64,000 nt of DNA from Solanum dulcamara (lineage: Eukaryota > Streptophyta > Magnoliopsida > Solanales > Solanaceae). Position numbers and translations under genes: made by a program. The stretch lies in contig NC_077240.1 in assembly GCF_947179165.1 (NCBI RefSeq), positions 47,428,501 to 47,492,500 on the forward strand, in the 5' to 3' direction. The notes under the pieces are model-generated. The model saw nothing but the letters and a program-made list of their open reading frames with translations. It ran no database searches and had not been told where the DNA came from. Positions 37,000-48,960 of the stretch are shown here, piece by piece (the first letter of the stretch is position 1; each line of letters opens with the position of its first letter).

Positions 37000-38535
37000 T
37001 GTACATGTTGAGGAAGATAAGAAAGAATTGATGAAATATGTTCATAGATTGACACATTTAGGTGTGCGTTTGGTTGATTCTAATAATGGAGGTATTCTTG
37101 TTCATAATTTTTCGAAATCATCTCTTGTGGCAGATGGTAAGGCTAAGCAAGACCAAGATCTAATGTTGGTTGAGTTAAAGAAGTTGGTTGCCAAAAATCC
37201 ATAGAAACTTTCTCCCGAAAGGGAGATGGTGTACTATATTACCAAGGTCGCTTGTGTGTACCTAACATTGATGGGTTGAGAGAGTTGATATTGAATAAGA
37301 CCCATAGTTTCGAATATTCGATTCATTCAGGTTCCACCAAGATGTATCGTGATTTAAGGGATGTTTATTGGTGGAATGGAATGAAGAAGGACATAGCAGT
37401 GTTTGTAGATAAGTGTCCAAATTTCCAAAAAGTTAAAGTTAAGCGTCAAAGACTAGGAGGTTTAGCCCAAGACATTGAAATTCCTACCTAGAAGTTGGAG
37501 GATTTGAATATAGACTTTGTAATGGTTTTCTGTCATACTAAGAAGCAACATGATTACATTTGGGTTGTGGTGGATCGGATGACTAACTCGGCTCATTTTC
37601 TACCAGTTAAGACTTCCTATGGTGCTGAAGATTATGTTAAGTTTTATGTTCGTGAGTTGGTAAGATTTCATGGTTTTCCATTTTCCATCATATTGGATCG
37701 AGGTATAAAATTCACTTCACACTTTTGGAAGTCATTTCAAAAGGGTCTCGGTACAAAGGTTAAGTTATGTACTACTTTCCATCCTTAAATCAATGGTCAA
37801 GCTGAAAGAACGATCCAAACTTTAGAGGATATGTTAAGGGCGTGTGTTATTGATTTTAAAGGAAGTTGGGATAAATATTTGTGATTAATTGAGTTTGCCT
37901 ATAATAATAGTTATCACTAGCATCAAAATGGCTCCTTTCGAAGCATTGTATAGGAGGAGATGTAGATCCCCGGTGGGATGGGTTGAAATAGGTGAGATGG
38001 CCTTGATTGGTCCAGATTTGGTGATAGATGCTATGGAGAAGGTAAGACTCATAAGTGAGATATTGAAAATGGCTCAAAATCATCAAAACTCCTATTATGA
38101 TGTTAGGAAAAGATACCTTGAATTTGAAATAGCGAATTGGGTCTATTTGAAGGTTTCACCCCTGAAGGGTGTAATGTATTTTGGCAAAAAAGAGAAATTG
38201 TGTCCTAGATACGTTGGACCTTATAATATATTGCAACGTATTGGAAAGGTGGATTATGAGTTTTATTTGACACTTGAGTTAGCTATGGTGCACTAGGTGT
38301 TTTATATGTCTATGTTAAAAAAGTTCGTGTTGATCTAAATTCTATTGTGCCACAAGAAGATTTAAGTATTGAAGAGAATTTGACTTATGAAGAAGTTCCG
38401 GTGGAAATCTTAGACTGGCAAGTTAAGAAGTTAAAAACAAAGACGTTTTGTCCGTCAAGGTGTTATGGAGGAATCAACATGTAGAAAGTGCTACTTGGGA
38501 GGCGGAGGCGGCTATGGTGAAATGATACCCGTACC
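37000..38535 (+). pseudogene. Element C integrase remnant with Tekay-type tail
   Basis: Zinc-binding domain at 37252-37491 (HSFEYSIHSGSTKMYRDL; then KCPNFQKV with the second Cys as Phe). Core at 37495-37788 (NIDFVMVFCHTKKQHDYIW, VDRMTNSAHF, and ILDRGIKFTSHFW where SDRG has become LDRG). The end of the core (IKMAPFEALYRRRCRSP) and C-terminal region are open at 37889-38296. The tail LDWQVKKLKTK lies near 38411. Four or more frame breaks. Confidence 0.87.
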
Positions 38536-38791
38536 TCTTTCCCTCTACTGAAGCCTAAAGTAGTAAGTTGTTTTTATTCAAGTTAATTGAACTCTTCCGT
38601 ATTCAATTCCTTCTATGTCATTCATATGCATGCATGATTCATGAAAGTTGATTTTAAAGTTATGATTTTATGTTAAGTTGAAGTGTTCATGTTCCATGCG
38701 TTGTAAAGTGTCATTATTTTCATGTTGGGTTGCTAGTCCTCTTTTCGTGTCCTTTTTATGATAAGTTAATCTCATTCGAGGATAAATGTTC

Positions 38792-38806
38792 CCAAGGGGA
38801 AGATAT
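38792..38806 (+). other. Polypurine tract of element C
   Basis: CAAGGGGAAGATAT just before the 3' LTR. D has the similar AAAGGGGAGATAT and B the AGAGGGTGATAT form. Confidence 0.65.
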
Positions 38807-39431
38807 TATAAGACCCCAGAAGTTGGAGTGTTGGAACACAAAGGAAATCCTTAAAATTTTGACTGACTTCAGCTTTACGAGCCACTTTACGACTGGTAGA
38901 TAGTACTACGACTTGTAGGAATGAGCCATGGAGTGATCCTTAGCAGTTGAACATGACCAACCTCAAAGGAAGGTATTATGACTCATATTTATGACACATA
39001 CTCACCTGATGACCCGTACACATTACTCATAGGAAGATTTCTGAGGTTACGTTCCAGATGTCCCTCAAGGTCAAGTCTACAACTTGACATGATGAGCCGT
39101 AGAGGTTGTTACAGGTCGTAGGAATGACTCATAACAAAACTTCTGAAACCTATATATTTACAGGATTTGGTACCTGCAAGACGAGTCTATATTGCGACTC
39201 ATAATAAAGTTTATGGGTTGTAGAAATGACCTTTTTACAAACAATAAAGACTTGAAAATCAGACCTTTTCTAAGATCTGCAAGACGAGTCATTTTGTCAA
39301 CTCTTCCTATCTTCTACGACCCATAGAGTTGACCCATAGGGTCAAAAGTTTGTATTTAATGAAAGGAAATTATGTTTTTTAAGAATTTTAGTTCAATGAA
39401 CCCCAAATGCAATTAGGGCCAAGTTCAACTC

Positions 39432-39439
39432 TATAAATA
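39432..39439 (+). promoter_or_regulatory. TATA box in C 3' LTR
   Basis: TATAAATA within AACTCTATAAATACCC. Confidence 0.55.
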
Positions 39440-39592
39440 CCCAATCCTTTGAAATTTCCTCATTCTAAAATCATTCTCCTGAAATTTCCTTAAGGAAAGA
39501 ACAAAGTCTCTCAAGGTTTCCTCTTCAAGCTACAAGCTATGGTTTCAGATTTCTTCAAGGTTCTTCTTCAATTCTTATTGAATTTAATCAAG

Positions 39593-39598
39593 GTATGT
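39593..39598 (+). promoter_or_regulatory. Splice-donor-like site in C 3' LTR
   Basis: CAAG|GTATGT, about 160 bp after the TATA box. Confidence 0.4.
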
Positions 39599-40621
39599 AG
39601 GTATTTATTTATGGGCCTTTTCACCCATGAAGTCCCAAAGATTTCTCAAGTTTTCATTCTATTTCAATAGTTTATGAACCCTAGTTTGATGAATTGCATT
39701 AAGCTGATTTGATTTTATTTTTAAATGTTATCAATGATTATTATATATATTTTTTGTATGAATTTCATGAATTTAAGTTGAAACATGAATGTCCATGCAT
39801 AAATCTAATTTCACATTATAATTATGAAAGTTAAAGATGATTTTATGAGTTGATTATGAGTTCAATGATTTTCAATGAAAGTTGCTATGATTTAAAGTTG
39901 AGATTATGATTTTATGATGAAAGTTATAATGATGATCAAATTTAAGATCAAAGATGTTATTATGGTGTGGTAAGTCCAATTCTCACAGAATTATGTTGAA
40001 GATGGTGATAAGTACAATTCTAACCGAAGTTGTGGATTCTTATGAACACTAACTTAATGAGATATTCCTAATATGTTTTAAAGATGGATTGATAGGTAGT
40101 TACTATATTTTCCTATTATGTTATGATCATATTTTATGAGTATACGTTGAGATATTGACTAAGCACCGAAAGGACTTCTAGGTGGGGTTTGGTCCAAAAA
40201 TTATAGCAACCTAAAGTCCCAAACTGCGTTGTCCGAGTAGGATTGCCTTCATGGCCTGGCTAGTGGATCCATATATAGCACAATTAAGTTGATTTGGGAT
40301 GAATAATAAACAGAGTATACCCTGGCAAGGTAGCCACCCCTTCTCAATGTTGGGATCATCAGATTCCATGAAATAGTCGATATGGTCTTAGAAGCCGGCT
40401 AAAGGTCTTATCCCACAAAAGTTAAATGTCAAGTTATGAATTTATGATAAAGTTTTATGATATGCATTGAACATGAATTTCATATGTTTTCAAATGTTTA
40501 AAGCTTTACTCACGTTCATTATGAATGGTCATGCCTCTTATAGCATATTGATTACGTTTCTTTACTTGTTAATGCATACCTCACATACTTAGTATATTAA
40601 AATGTAATAATGCATATTTTG

Positions 40622-40644
40622 CCTACATTGTCTCATAATGTAGG
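40622..40644 (+). other. Conserved stem-loop, C 3' LTR
   Basis: CCTACATT, 7-nt loop, AATGTAGG: perfect stem. Confidence 0.65.
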
Positions 40645-41033
40645 GCCGAACGATATTCACAATCATCATATTCATGGCTAAAGTGCTTAGGTATTCAAGA
40701 GTTGGCGAGTCCTCATTTTATAGAGGGCAATGGCATCCTTTTCATGTTGCTATTACTTTGACTTTCTTCTATTATTAGGGTGAGCTAGGAACTTATCCTA
40801 AGCCCCCGTCAAAAACTAGACTAGAGGCATATTTAGACGGCTTATGATGTAGTTTGGTTGGAAACTTATTGAGCTTGCTATCCCTTAGCCCCATCCCCTA
40901 GAGTTAATTACTTTTCCTTGATTCTTATATGTTTCTTTACCTTATGAATGTGTTGTATGCTAAGATGGCTTAGTTAGGGTCTCTCCTATCCCAAACGTTG
41001 TGTCATGGCTTGGACCTAGTTCAGGTCATGATA

Positions 41034-41261
41034 GGTACTAAGTTATTCATGAACGAGTCAATTAAACCCCTAAATTTCAGTTGCCTACATGTTCATGAAA
41101 GTTGGTTTTCAAAGCCATGTTTTATGTTAAGTTTGAAATTTTCATATTCTATGCATTTTAAGGTGTCTTCGTGTTCATGTTGGGTTGCTAGTCCTCTTTC
41201 CATATTTTTCCTATACTAGTTGAATTGCATTTAAGGAAGAATGTTCCTAAGAGGGTGATAT
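41034..41261 (+). other. Element B 3' tail and polypurine tract
   Basis: Sequence between C and B's 3' LTR. It matches the tail of D (53517-53769), including the CATGTT.GGGTT/TCCTCTTTCC and GAATGTTCC words, and ends AGAGGGTGATAT|TGTAAG. No gene seen. Confidence 0.75.
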
Positions 41262-43425
41262 TGTAAGACCCCATAAGATGAAAAGTCAAAAGAAAAGAAA
41301 AATTCAAAAGAATAGGACTAACCCTGTCCTATCAATCAGTCTACGACTCGTTTAGGTTATTAAGAGTCGTAAACTAAACTCATGAAGGTGAAGAAGAAAT
41401 TAGAAATGGGCTAAGGCAAGTACGATAGTCTACGATTGGTATGTCAACTCGTGAAAGAGTCTACGACTCGTAAAAAAGAGTTGTAGTGTAGGCCACAACC
41501 CTGTAACTATTCAACCCTCAGAACCAACTCTGTGACTCAATAAGATGAGTTGCAGAGGATGAGGTGACTCATCAAAATGAGTTGTACAAAAACTTCAGAG
41601 TATTAGTAAATGGGTAATTTCTTGGACCTACTGCATGAGAGACCTTAAGATTTGTAGACTCCGGTTCAAATACTTGTTTTTCAAGTCTTTCTCAGGGCCT
41701 GTAGGAAGATTCATTCCTATGACGCATCACTACTTCTACAATTCATAGAACCTTATTGTAGGATTACCCGACTCAGAATTTAATGAGGGGTAGTTAGGTA
41801 TTTTCCCTATATTCTACCAATTTATGTGGACAGTTTTAAGGACTAGATTCATTAAGTATTATGTCCTAAATACTCCTAAACCCTTTTTATTCTCTCATTA
41901 TTTCCCAAAAAAATTCTAGACTTATCCTCCAAGATTCCTCAAGAGTTCAGGAAGCTTTAAAAAGGGTTACTTCAATATCAAGCCTTCTTTCTCAAATTCA
42001 AGTTCAATTTCAATAATGGTATGTGGGGATTTATCTATGGGCCCTTCCACTCATGGATTCCAAGGTTTACTTCAAAATTCTCATGAAATCTCACTACTTT
42101 TGAACTCCAATTTTGATGAATCATGTTGGGTTGTTTTAATTATATTTTTAATTATTACTAATGATGACTATAAGTATGTTTCTACATAAATTACATGATT
42201 TCAAGTTGAATTATGAATGCCCATGTATGAAGCTATTTCTATCATGAATAATATGAATTATGATTATGAAGTTCAATGTTTTTAAAGTATTCTATGGTTT
42301 CCAATCAAACTAATTAATAAATGAGTTTTACTCTATATTCAAGTATGAATTATGATACCGGAATTCAATTATGATCAAATTATTAATTTCATGCAAGTTA
42401 TGGAAGCAGTGACTTGGGCCCTATCTGGTGACCTTGGAACATCGTGATATGAATTATGCAAGTATAATTTTTAATATGGAAGGTCAATACTCACATTTCA
42501 ATTATGTTATGAAATGAGATACTCTATGATTTTATAAACTATGATCATGTCTATGATATATGCTCATTATGATTTTTATGCTATGTATGTATTCCGTGGG
42601 ATTTGACTTAGCACCGAGCGGACTTGAGGTGTGGACCCTACCAAAATCCTTAGTAGCATCCCCTAGCCCCATATACTACGTTCTTCATGGCTTAACTAGT
42701 GGATCCACATATAGCATATATACATGACTCGCCTAGCGGGATAGAGTCTACCTTGGCAAGTAGATTCCCCTTTCTTCTGTTGTATAAGCAGACATCGGGA
42801 TTCCATGTTATAGATCGCATGGTCTTATTGTCGGTTATGGTTCTTATCTCACATATGTATAGACTCATTATGTTACTTTATGATTTTCAACTAAGTTCTT
42901 TCAATGCTTTGATCCTTATGTCATTCACATGGCTCTATCGATCGTCTTACTTATGTACATTCTTTGATCATTGCATCTTATGATTTATATTGCATGTCAT
43001 GTCCACATAAATAGTACATTCAAATGTACTAATGTATATTTTTTGCCTACATTATCTCATAATGTGGGTGTTGAGGATCACACTCATTTACATGGCTAGT
43101 AGAGTTTCCAAACGGTGAAGTGTTGGTGTTTCCAAATGACTTTGTTCTATTCTAAAGGCTTCGTTATTCTTTGATTTGAGGGTGAGCTAGACATATGTCT
43201 TATCCCCTTCTTTTTGTTTAGTAGAGGCATTAGTTGGATAAATGTTTTCGAGTCTATGTTGTAAAGTTACATTCTTCTTTTATGATTCATGGTTTAGACT
43301 CTCTTATATTATTTCCTCATTAACTTTACCTTTTGTATGCTTTATAATATGTTGAGAGGCTTGGTTGGAGTCCTTCGGAGTTTCGATCATTGTGTTATGA
43401 CTAGGCCCTAGGTCAGGTCGTGACA
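41262..43425 (+). repeat. Element B 3' LTR (2.16 kb)
   Basis: Direct repeat of 25213-27274. Donor-like GG|TATGTGG (GTATGT at 42019) is intact here. Stem-loop at 43046-43068. Ends GTCGTGACA, then the TSD AAAGG. Confidence 0.88.
43046..43068 (+). other. Conserved stem-loop, B 3' LTR
   Basis: CCTACATT, 7-nt loop, AATGTGGG: all 8 pairs kept, one as T-G. Confidence 0.6.
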
Positions 43426-43500
43426 AAAGGTAACATTAAATGTTTTGTATATTTTAATGTCACAATTATATGATATTTGATTTCAATATTATAAAGTTTC
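43426..43500 (+). repeat. Element J LTR piece 3, between B and D
   Basis: 75 bases of J's LTR: starts with B's TSD AAAGG and ends with D's TSD GTTTC (43496-43500). AT-rich, no gene. Confidence 0.8.
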
Positions 43501-43837
43501 TGTAAATCCCTCAAAATGTTCATAAGTGCCTAAAGATTGCCTTGAAAATAGGCCTCTCACGTAATATATTATCCTTAACCTTTTTGGGAAATCCGAGTTC
43601 GGAATCTTGATTAGGGGGTCAAAACTCTGTGAGGAAATGGTCTCGGTGGATTTTTCGGACCCATATATCGGAAGATGGATTTTTGAGAAAATCCATAAAA
43701 TAGTAGGGTCTGCGATAGGTCCGCGTCGCAAACCTAAGAGGGTTTTCTAGCTGAGTTGAGTTTTTTAAAAGACGTTTTATACCTTTTCCAAATTAATAGT
43801 TAATGAACCTAGACGTTTTTAGGACCTAATTCAACTC

Positions 43838-43845
43838 TATAAATT
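43838..43845 (+). promoter_or_regulatory. TATA box in D 5' LTR
   Basis: TATAAATT within AACTCTATAAATTAACC. The same text occurs in the 3' LTR at 54084. Confidence 0.6.
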
Positions 43846-44010
43846 AACCTAAACCTCTAATTCTATTTATTCTTCTACAGTTCATCTATCAGATATTTCT
43901 CTCTCTACAAAAAGGCTCTTAAGGGTTTCCATTGAAAACTTTAAGTAAATTCACTCAAGCTCTCCATCAAAACTCTCAAGTTCTTCCAAATTAATGTATT
44001 CTCACTCAAG

Positions 44011-44016
44011 GTATGT
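44011..44016 (+). promoter_or_regulatory. Splice-donor-like site in D 5' LTR
   Basis: CTCAAG|GTATGTGGG, 173 bp after the TATA box. An ATG at 43994 in the putative exon would be in frame with gag if joined to the acceptor at 48956. Confidence 0.5.
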
Positions 44017-44041
44017 GGGTATTGATTCATGGATCCTTATT

Positions 44042-44121
44042 CATGGAAAAACTCTTCAATTTAATTCAATAACCATTAATTTATATCAAAATAGACCCAT
44101 GATCATATTTTAAATGAAAAT
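44042..44121 (-). repeat. 80-bp inverted block within D 5' LTR
   Basis: Reads as the reverse complement of 54380-54459 in D's 3' LTR, with only a few differences. The flanking LTR text is missing on both sides (matching about 54291-54379 and 54460-54799). Confidence 0.88.
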
Positions 44122-44991
44122 GATTGTAATGATGAAAGGACAATTCTCACATTGCAAGTATGTTATGAAACTAAGCTACTCTATGATTTCAAGCCTATGA
44201 TTCATGACTATGATATATGAAATTATGATTCTTATGTTATGTATGTATTCCATGGGATTTGACTTAGCACCAAATGTGGACTTGAGGTGAGGGATCGAAA
44301 TAAGGGGTCCTTATATAATGTCTCTTGTCTCATAACTACGTGCCACCGTAGCATTGCCTTTTGGCTGTTATATCCCGCACCTTGGTATATTCAAGCATTT
44401 TTTTTCTTTTCTATAAGAGTGTCATGTCATCCATGTTATCTATGAAGTTCTACGTGAGTAGTGATGATTGGAAATAGATTTGGAAGGATATGAAAGGAGT
44501 TGGAGGCTAAGTAAAAAGTCATGGAACCTGACTTACTCGCGTAAGCTACCAACTTGGACGTTTTACAAAATTAAGCTACTTGATTATACGTTGAGCTTAA
44601 GTAGAAAAGATTATATAGATTCTTAAAGTGAGACGAGATTACGAACCTACGAAAAGGAGTAAAAACTAGATTCCAAACTTACAAAAAGAAGCAAGTAGGT
44701 GAAAAGTAGGTGATGCACCTACTTGGGGTAAGTAGGTAACACACCTACTCAAGGTGGTCCCCACGCTTCCACATGGCAGCATATGAGTGGCCATATAAAT
44801 GAGGTGGTGCCCTAGAGGGCTGCCACATGTCACCCCTAGTGGACGCCACATGTCACTTCCTAAGGAGGTCAATGTATATGTGTTACATGTTGTATACACT
44901 TTGTTCAACATTTTGAAGACAAAAAAAGAGAGAAACCCTAAGAAACTAAGGGAGAGGGGCGACGACTTTGGCCACTTTAAGGTAAGCCTCC

Positions 44992-44997
44992 GACTTT
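44992..44997 (+). promoter_or_regulatory. Splice-donor-like site in E
   Basis: AAG|GTAAGC. It is followed by an acceptor-like TTTCAG (45106-45111) and a second donor-like AAG|GTAAGG (45158), so a 46-nt mini-exon could lie between. Confidence 0.4.
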
Positions 44998-46684
44998 TAT
45001 TCCATGAATTAATTACCTAGGGTATACCACAATGAAATGAAGGTGTTATTAATGTAAATTTATGTATTGGATCAGCACCAAAGGGATACAAACAGTCCGC
45101 TAAAATTTCAGCACGTCAAGGAACTTCCGAGGCTAGTTTTTGCAAGTTTTGGACAAGGTAAGGTCTTCCCTTTCAATGTGGAGTTAATAATATTTTTATG
45201 GAGTTTATTAAATGTTTTAAATGTGGCTGGAAGTATGAAAATTGCATAAGTATGCTTGGCGTTAGAAACAAATGAAATTAAAGTCGTTCTAGTCGAATTA
45301 AAGTTGTTAAGGTTTTATAGTATTGTTGAGATGGTGGTGCTGTGTTGGAGATGGTTTTATTATGTGTTTCAGGGATGAAACACGTTCCAAAAGGGGTGTG
45401 GTAGCTTCTGGTTACATCCACATAGCCCTCCGGTTCGTGTGGTTAAAGGTTTTAGGGAATAGAGATTAAAAACTGTATTTTGGAGTCGTAGTTTTTAGCG
45501 GGCTGTTTGGAACTTGTTTTGAATACTTTCGAATTATTTTTCTTATATATGGTTGCTGAGTGTGGTTGTGAATATGGATGATAATTTTAGAGATTAAAAT
45601 TAGAAGTTTGGATAGGGCAAGTTATAGGGGAGATGCTGCCCGATTTCTGCTAACTTCGGAACTAGTAATAAACTAGTCGGGAGAAATGGATAAGAAAATG
45701 AGTCCTATGGATACTTGAGTATGAATTTGGGATCCGGAAAGTTGAGGGTCATTAATCGTAGTGTTACTCTGGTGTTAAATAGGTTGAAGGAGTACAAGGC
45801 AAGCTGGGTTACAAGTGCACTATTACAGGTATGCGAAGCTATCCTTCTCTTCTTTTGGCATGTCTTAACTATAAGTGGAATGTAATATGTAGTTTGAGGA
45901 AAATTCCATTCATAAAACTTCGAGAATGATTCATTCCTCTGAACTATTTCTAGATGTGAGAACTCCTACAATAAGTGAGATATTGCCTCTCAAGTCTTCT
46001 GTATAAAGGAAAGTAGTAAGTATGTAAGGCTTATCTCTCCCTTTGGTTTGGCATATTTCAAATGTATGTAAGTCCCATCTCTTTTATTTTTGGTGTGTCT
46101 TAGATATAGGTTACGAATGATGTGTATATGAATCTTGGGGTAACTCTATTCATAAGCTTCGAGCACAACTCATGACTCTCATCTACGTCTGAATGCTAAA
46201 ACTCTAAAGGTGGTCGAGCCACTACTCTCGAGTCTTTTATGTGTTGAATAGTAAGTGGAGATATAAGCTCTTATTCCTAAGGACCCTATAATAACAAATG
46301 TCCTCGGTTCCATAAGATTTTGGGCACTTCCTTGATGCATATTTCTGGTTAACTTATAGCTATTAAGATCTTGAAGGAGTTAAGCTCCTATTCCTCAAGT
46401 CTTCTATACGATTGAATAGTGATTGGTATGAAAACACTCCTGTATTTCAAAGGCTCTGAGATAGCCAATACTTAAATTTATATAAGCTGGTTCATACTAT
46501 AGTAACGTATGACTATGAAGTGGAGGCTCCAGTTGACATAGTCCCTAATGGCATCTAGAGGGTACTAGAGATTATTCCTACCTTAGTTTCCAAGTGACGG
46601 TTCATTTGACCGTTTCATTGAGCCTTAAATGATGAATTTATTTGCATATGGTTATTCACTACTCTGCTCGCGCATGCTACAAAT

Positions 46685-47245
46685 ATATTATTCACTGCAT
46701 CCCATGAAGGGCCGGGCATGATAAATGATGAAATGCTTACTCACCACATCCCATGAAGGACCGGGCATGATAATTGATAAAATGATTATTCACCGTGTCC
46801 CATGAAGGGCCGGGTATAATAAACAATAAAATGCTCAATCACCGCATCCCATGAAGGGCCGGACATGATAAATAATGAAATAATTATTCACTGCACCCCA
46901 TGAAGGGTCAAGCATGATAAATGATAAAATGCTTAATCACCGCATCCCATGAAGGGCCAGGCATGATAAATAATAAAATAATTATTCACCGCGTCCTATG
47001 AAGGGCCGGGCATGATAAATGATGAAATGCTGATTCATCGTGTCCCATGAAGGGCCGAACATGATAAATGATGAAATGATTATTCACCGCATCCCATGAA
47101 GGGCCAGGCATGATAAGCGATGAAATACTGATTCACCGCATCCCATGAAGGGTCGGGTATGATATATGATGAAATAATTATTCACCGCATCCTATAAAGG
47201 GCCGGGCATGATACGCGATAAAATGACAGCGAGTCCCTCACTGAA
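46685..47245. repeat. 49-bp tandem repeat in solo LTR E, about 11 copies
   Basis: Unit core ACCGCATCCCATGAAGGGCCGGGCATGATAA followed by ATGATGAAATG. CCCATGAAGG recurs near 46701, 46750, 46799 and 46848, and so on to about 47195, a 48-50-bp period. The related A LTRs carry only one or two such units. Confidence 0.93.
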
Positions 47246-48323
47246 GGGCCGGATATAATATATAGGCATTCATGTTAAAAGATAGTGATATATTTGTAAC
47301 CCCAAGTTCCACAGCGAGCCGGGTACAGTATGTGAGCAAGATATACATGCCCTCATTTGACATAGTGCAGGTATAGTGATTCGTTAACTGTTACATTTAT
47401 TGCCTGTATCCCTATTTCAATTGAAAGCTCGTTTATGCTATATTATGCTTTATATACTCAATACATGTATGGTACTGACCCCCCTTTGTTTGGGGGGGTT
47501 GTGTTTCATGCCCCTAGGTACAAATGCACATTTTCGAGATCCGCCAGCTTAGGGTTCCACTCAGCAAGTTTGGGAGAAGCTCCATTGAATCAGAGCCAAG
47601 CTTTTGGGTACTAGACCTTTTATGTATATATTTGTCTATTCAGGGGTACGGCGGGGTCCCTATCCCGCCATATGATATGATTGCTATTCTTAGAGGTCTG
47701 TAGACATGTGTATGTGGGTTATTTCTAAGTTATTCAGTTGTACCTATACGGCGTGTTGTAATGTTATTACATTATGGCAGCCTTGTCAGCTTGCACGCCC
47801 TTTCATAATTCGAGTAATATAACTCCTTAGGAGAAAAATGGAAGCGGCTATGTGTATGTGAAAATATATGACCCATTGGGGTCCCTATGTATGAGTCTTA
47901 TATTTGTTGTTATAGTTAATAGTTATGTACACCGGGGTCTTGGCTGGACCTCAGTCGCGGCCTATGGGGATGGTTCGTGACATTGGCCTAGCTAGTGGAT
48001 CCACAAATAGCATACGTGCATGATTAGGAGTCTACCTTGGCAAAGTAGCCTACTTCTTCTTGATGTGGGGATTATTGGATTCCATTTTATAGCTCGCATA
48101 GTCTTATTGTCGGTTATGGTTCCTATCCCACGTATGTATGATCTCTTAAGTATGTTATGATTTTGAATTTATGCTTTTAAATGATTTGGTCGATATGATT
48201 TTCTCATGACTTTACTTATTCCATCTTATCACGTGTTTTACTTGACCTTTGCATTCCATGATTTACATTGCATGTCACGCCCTCAAACTTAGTATATTCC
48301 AATGTACTAATGCATACTTTTTG

Positions 48324-48346
48324 CCTACATTGTCTCATAATGTAGG
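48324..48346 (+). other. Conserved stem-loop, D 5' LTR
   Basis: CCTACATT, 7-nt loop, AATGTAGG: perfect stem. Confidence 0.65.
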
Positions 48347-48741
48347 GGTTAAGGTTGAAGATCCTAATCGTCCACATAACTAATAGGTGTTCTCCATCTG
48401 ACAGTGTTATGGTGAGTCCTCATTGATCGGAGACTAGTTTTAAGTCACTTACAATTTTATTTTCAAAAGACTTTTGTTTATGTCATATATTGAGGGTGAG
48501 CTAGGAACATATCTTAGCCCCTGCCCATACTCATTTTAGAGGCATCTAGTTGGACATATGTTTGAGTCTATGTTGTCATAAGACATTTTCAGATTTTTTA
48601 TTCATGTTTTAGACTCTCTTATGATGTTTCCGCTTTTATATTTCCCTTATGTATGTTTATGATATGTACAAGAGGCTTGGTTGGATCCTTTCAGGGTTTT
48701 GATCATCGTATTATGATTAAGCCCTAGGTCAGGTTGTGACA

Positions 48742-48960
48742 AACTTGGTATTAGAGAACAACATTTTTCAAGTGTCCTAGGGTGTCCAACATGCCACGTC
48801 AAGTAGAATCTTATTCATGGGTGTGAAGCACTCCACACTTATGAGTAGGAGGCTATGAGGCGTTTAGGATTTTTCACTTCTTTCATGATCAATGTTGTGC
48901 TATAGAATTTAAGTTAAGACTTCTTTTCCCTGACGGCCTTTCTTTGCAATTTTCAGAAAG
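48742..48960 (+). other. Element D leader with primer-binding site and acceptor-like site
   Basis: AACTTGGTATTAGAGAAC directly after the LTR is the PBS for initiator tRNA-Met. The leader ends in a pyrimidine-rich run and TTTGCAATTTTCAG|AAAG before the gag ATG; the CAG ends at 48956. No other feature seen. Confidence 0.75.

Larger units (their letters stand above)
31728..41033 (+). mobile_element. Element C: Tekay/Del-like Ty3/gypsy, complete outline, nested in B
   Basis: LTRs at 31728-33830 and 38807-41033; the 5' copy starts TGTAAGACAC and the 3' copy TATAAGACCCC (G to A at the second base). Flanks TGTAC (31723-31727) and GGTAC (41034-41038) match at 4 of 5 bases. The joined host text, AATGTAC|TAAGTT, agrees with the equivalent text in element D (near 53518), which confirms the nesting. 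Inside are a leader, gag, protease, reverse transcriptase, RNase H and integrase in order, all decayed. Confidence 0.92.
38807..41033 (+). repeat. Element C 3' LTR (2.23 kb)
   Basis: TATAAGACCCC start (TG mutated to TA) and GTCAGG-like end TCAGGTCATGATA. TATA box at 39432-39439, donor-like CAAG|GTATGT at 39593, stem-loop at 40622-40644. CTACGACTCGTAG-type words recur in 38880-39310. Confidence 0.87.
25213..43425 (+). mobile_element. Element B: Tekay/Del-like Ty3/gypsy, complete outline, contains element C
   Basis: LTRs at 25213-27274 and 41262-43425 start TGTAAGACCCC(A/G)TAAGATG and end GTCAGGTCGTGACA. A perfect TSD AAAGG stands at 25208-25212 and 43426-43430. Between the LTRs are a leader with PBS-like ACTTGGTATTTGAG, decayed gag and pol, then element C inserted after pol, then a 3' tail and polypurine tract. 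Removing C leaves about 8.9 kb, normal for this clade. Confidence 0.92.
44366..47982 (+). mobile_element. Solo LTR E (3.6 kb, same family as element A)
   Basis: TGTTATATCCC...GTGACA with a perfect 5-bp TSD TTGGC (44361-44365 and 47983-47987). No interior. It aligns to the A LTRs throughout: GAGTTGGAGGC, ACTTACT.GCG, GTGGGTCCCCACG-like blocks, the GGTAAG donor-like site, and the GTCGCGGCCTATGGGG end block. It lies inside the 5' LTR of D; removing it rejoins ATTGCCTTTTGGC|CTAGCTAGTGGATCC, as expected from the sister LTRs. Confidence 0.93.
43501..48741 (+). repeat. Element D 5' LTR, interrupted by E and carrying a small inversion
   Basis: Own pieces are 43501-44365 and 47983-48741. Compared with the 3' LTR, about 430 bp is missing and an 80-bp block (44042-44121) is inverted. 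It keeps the TATA box (43838), the donor-like site (44011) and the stem-loop (48324). Confidence 0.88.
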
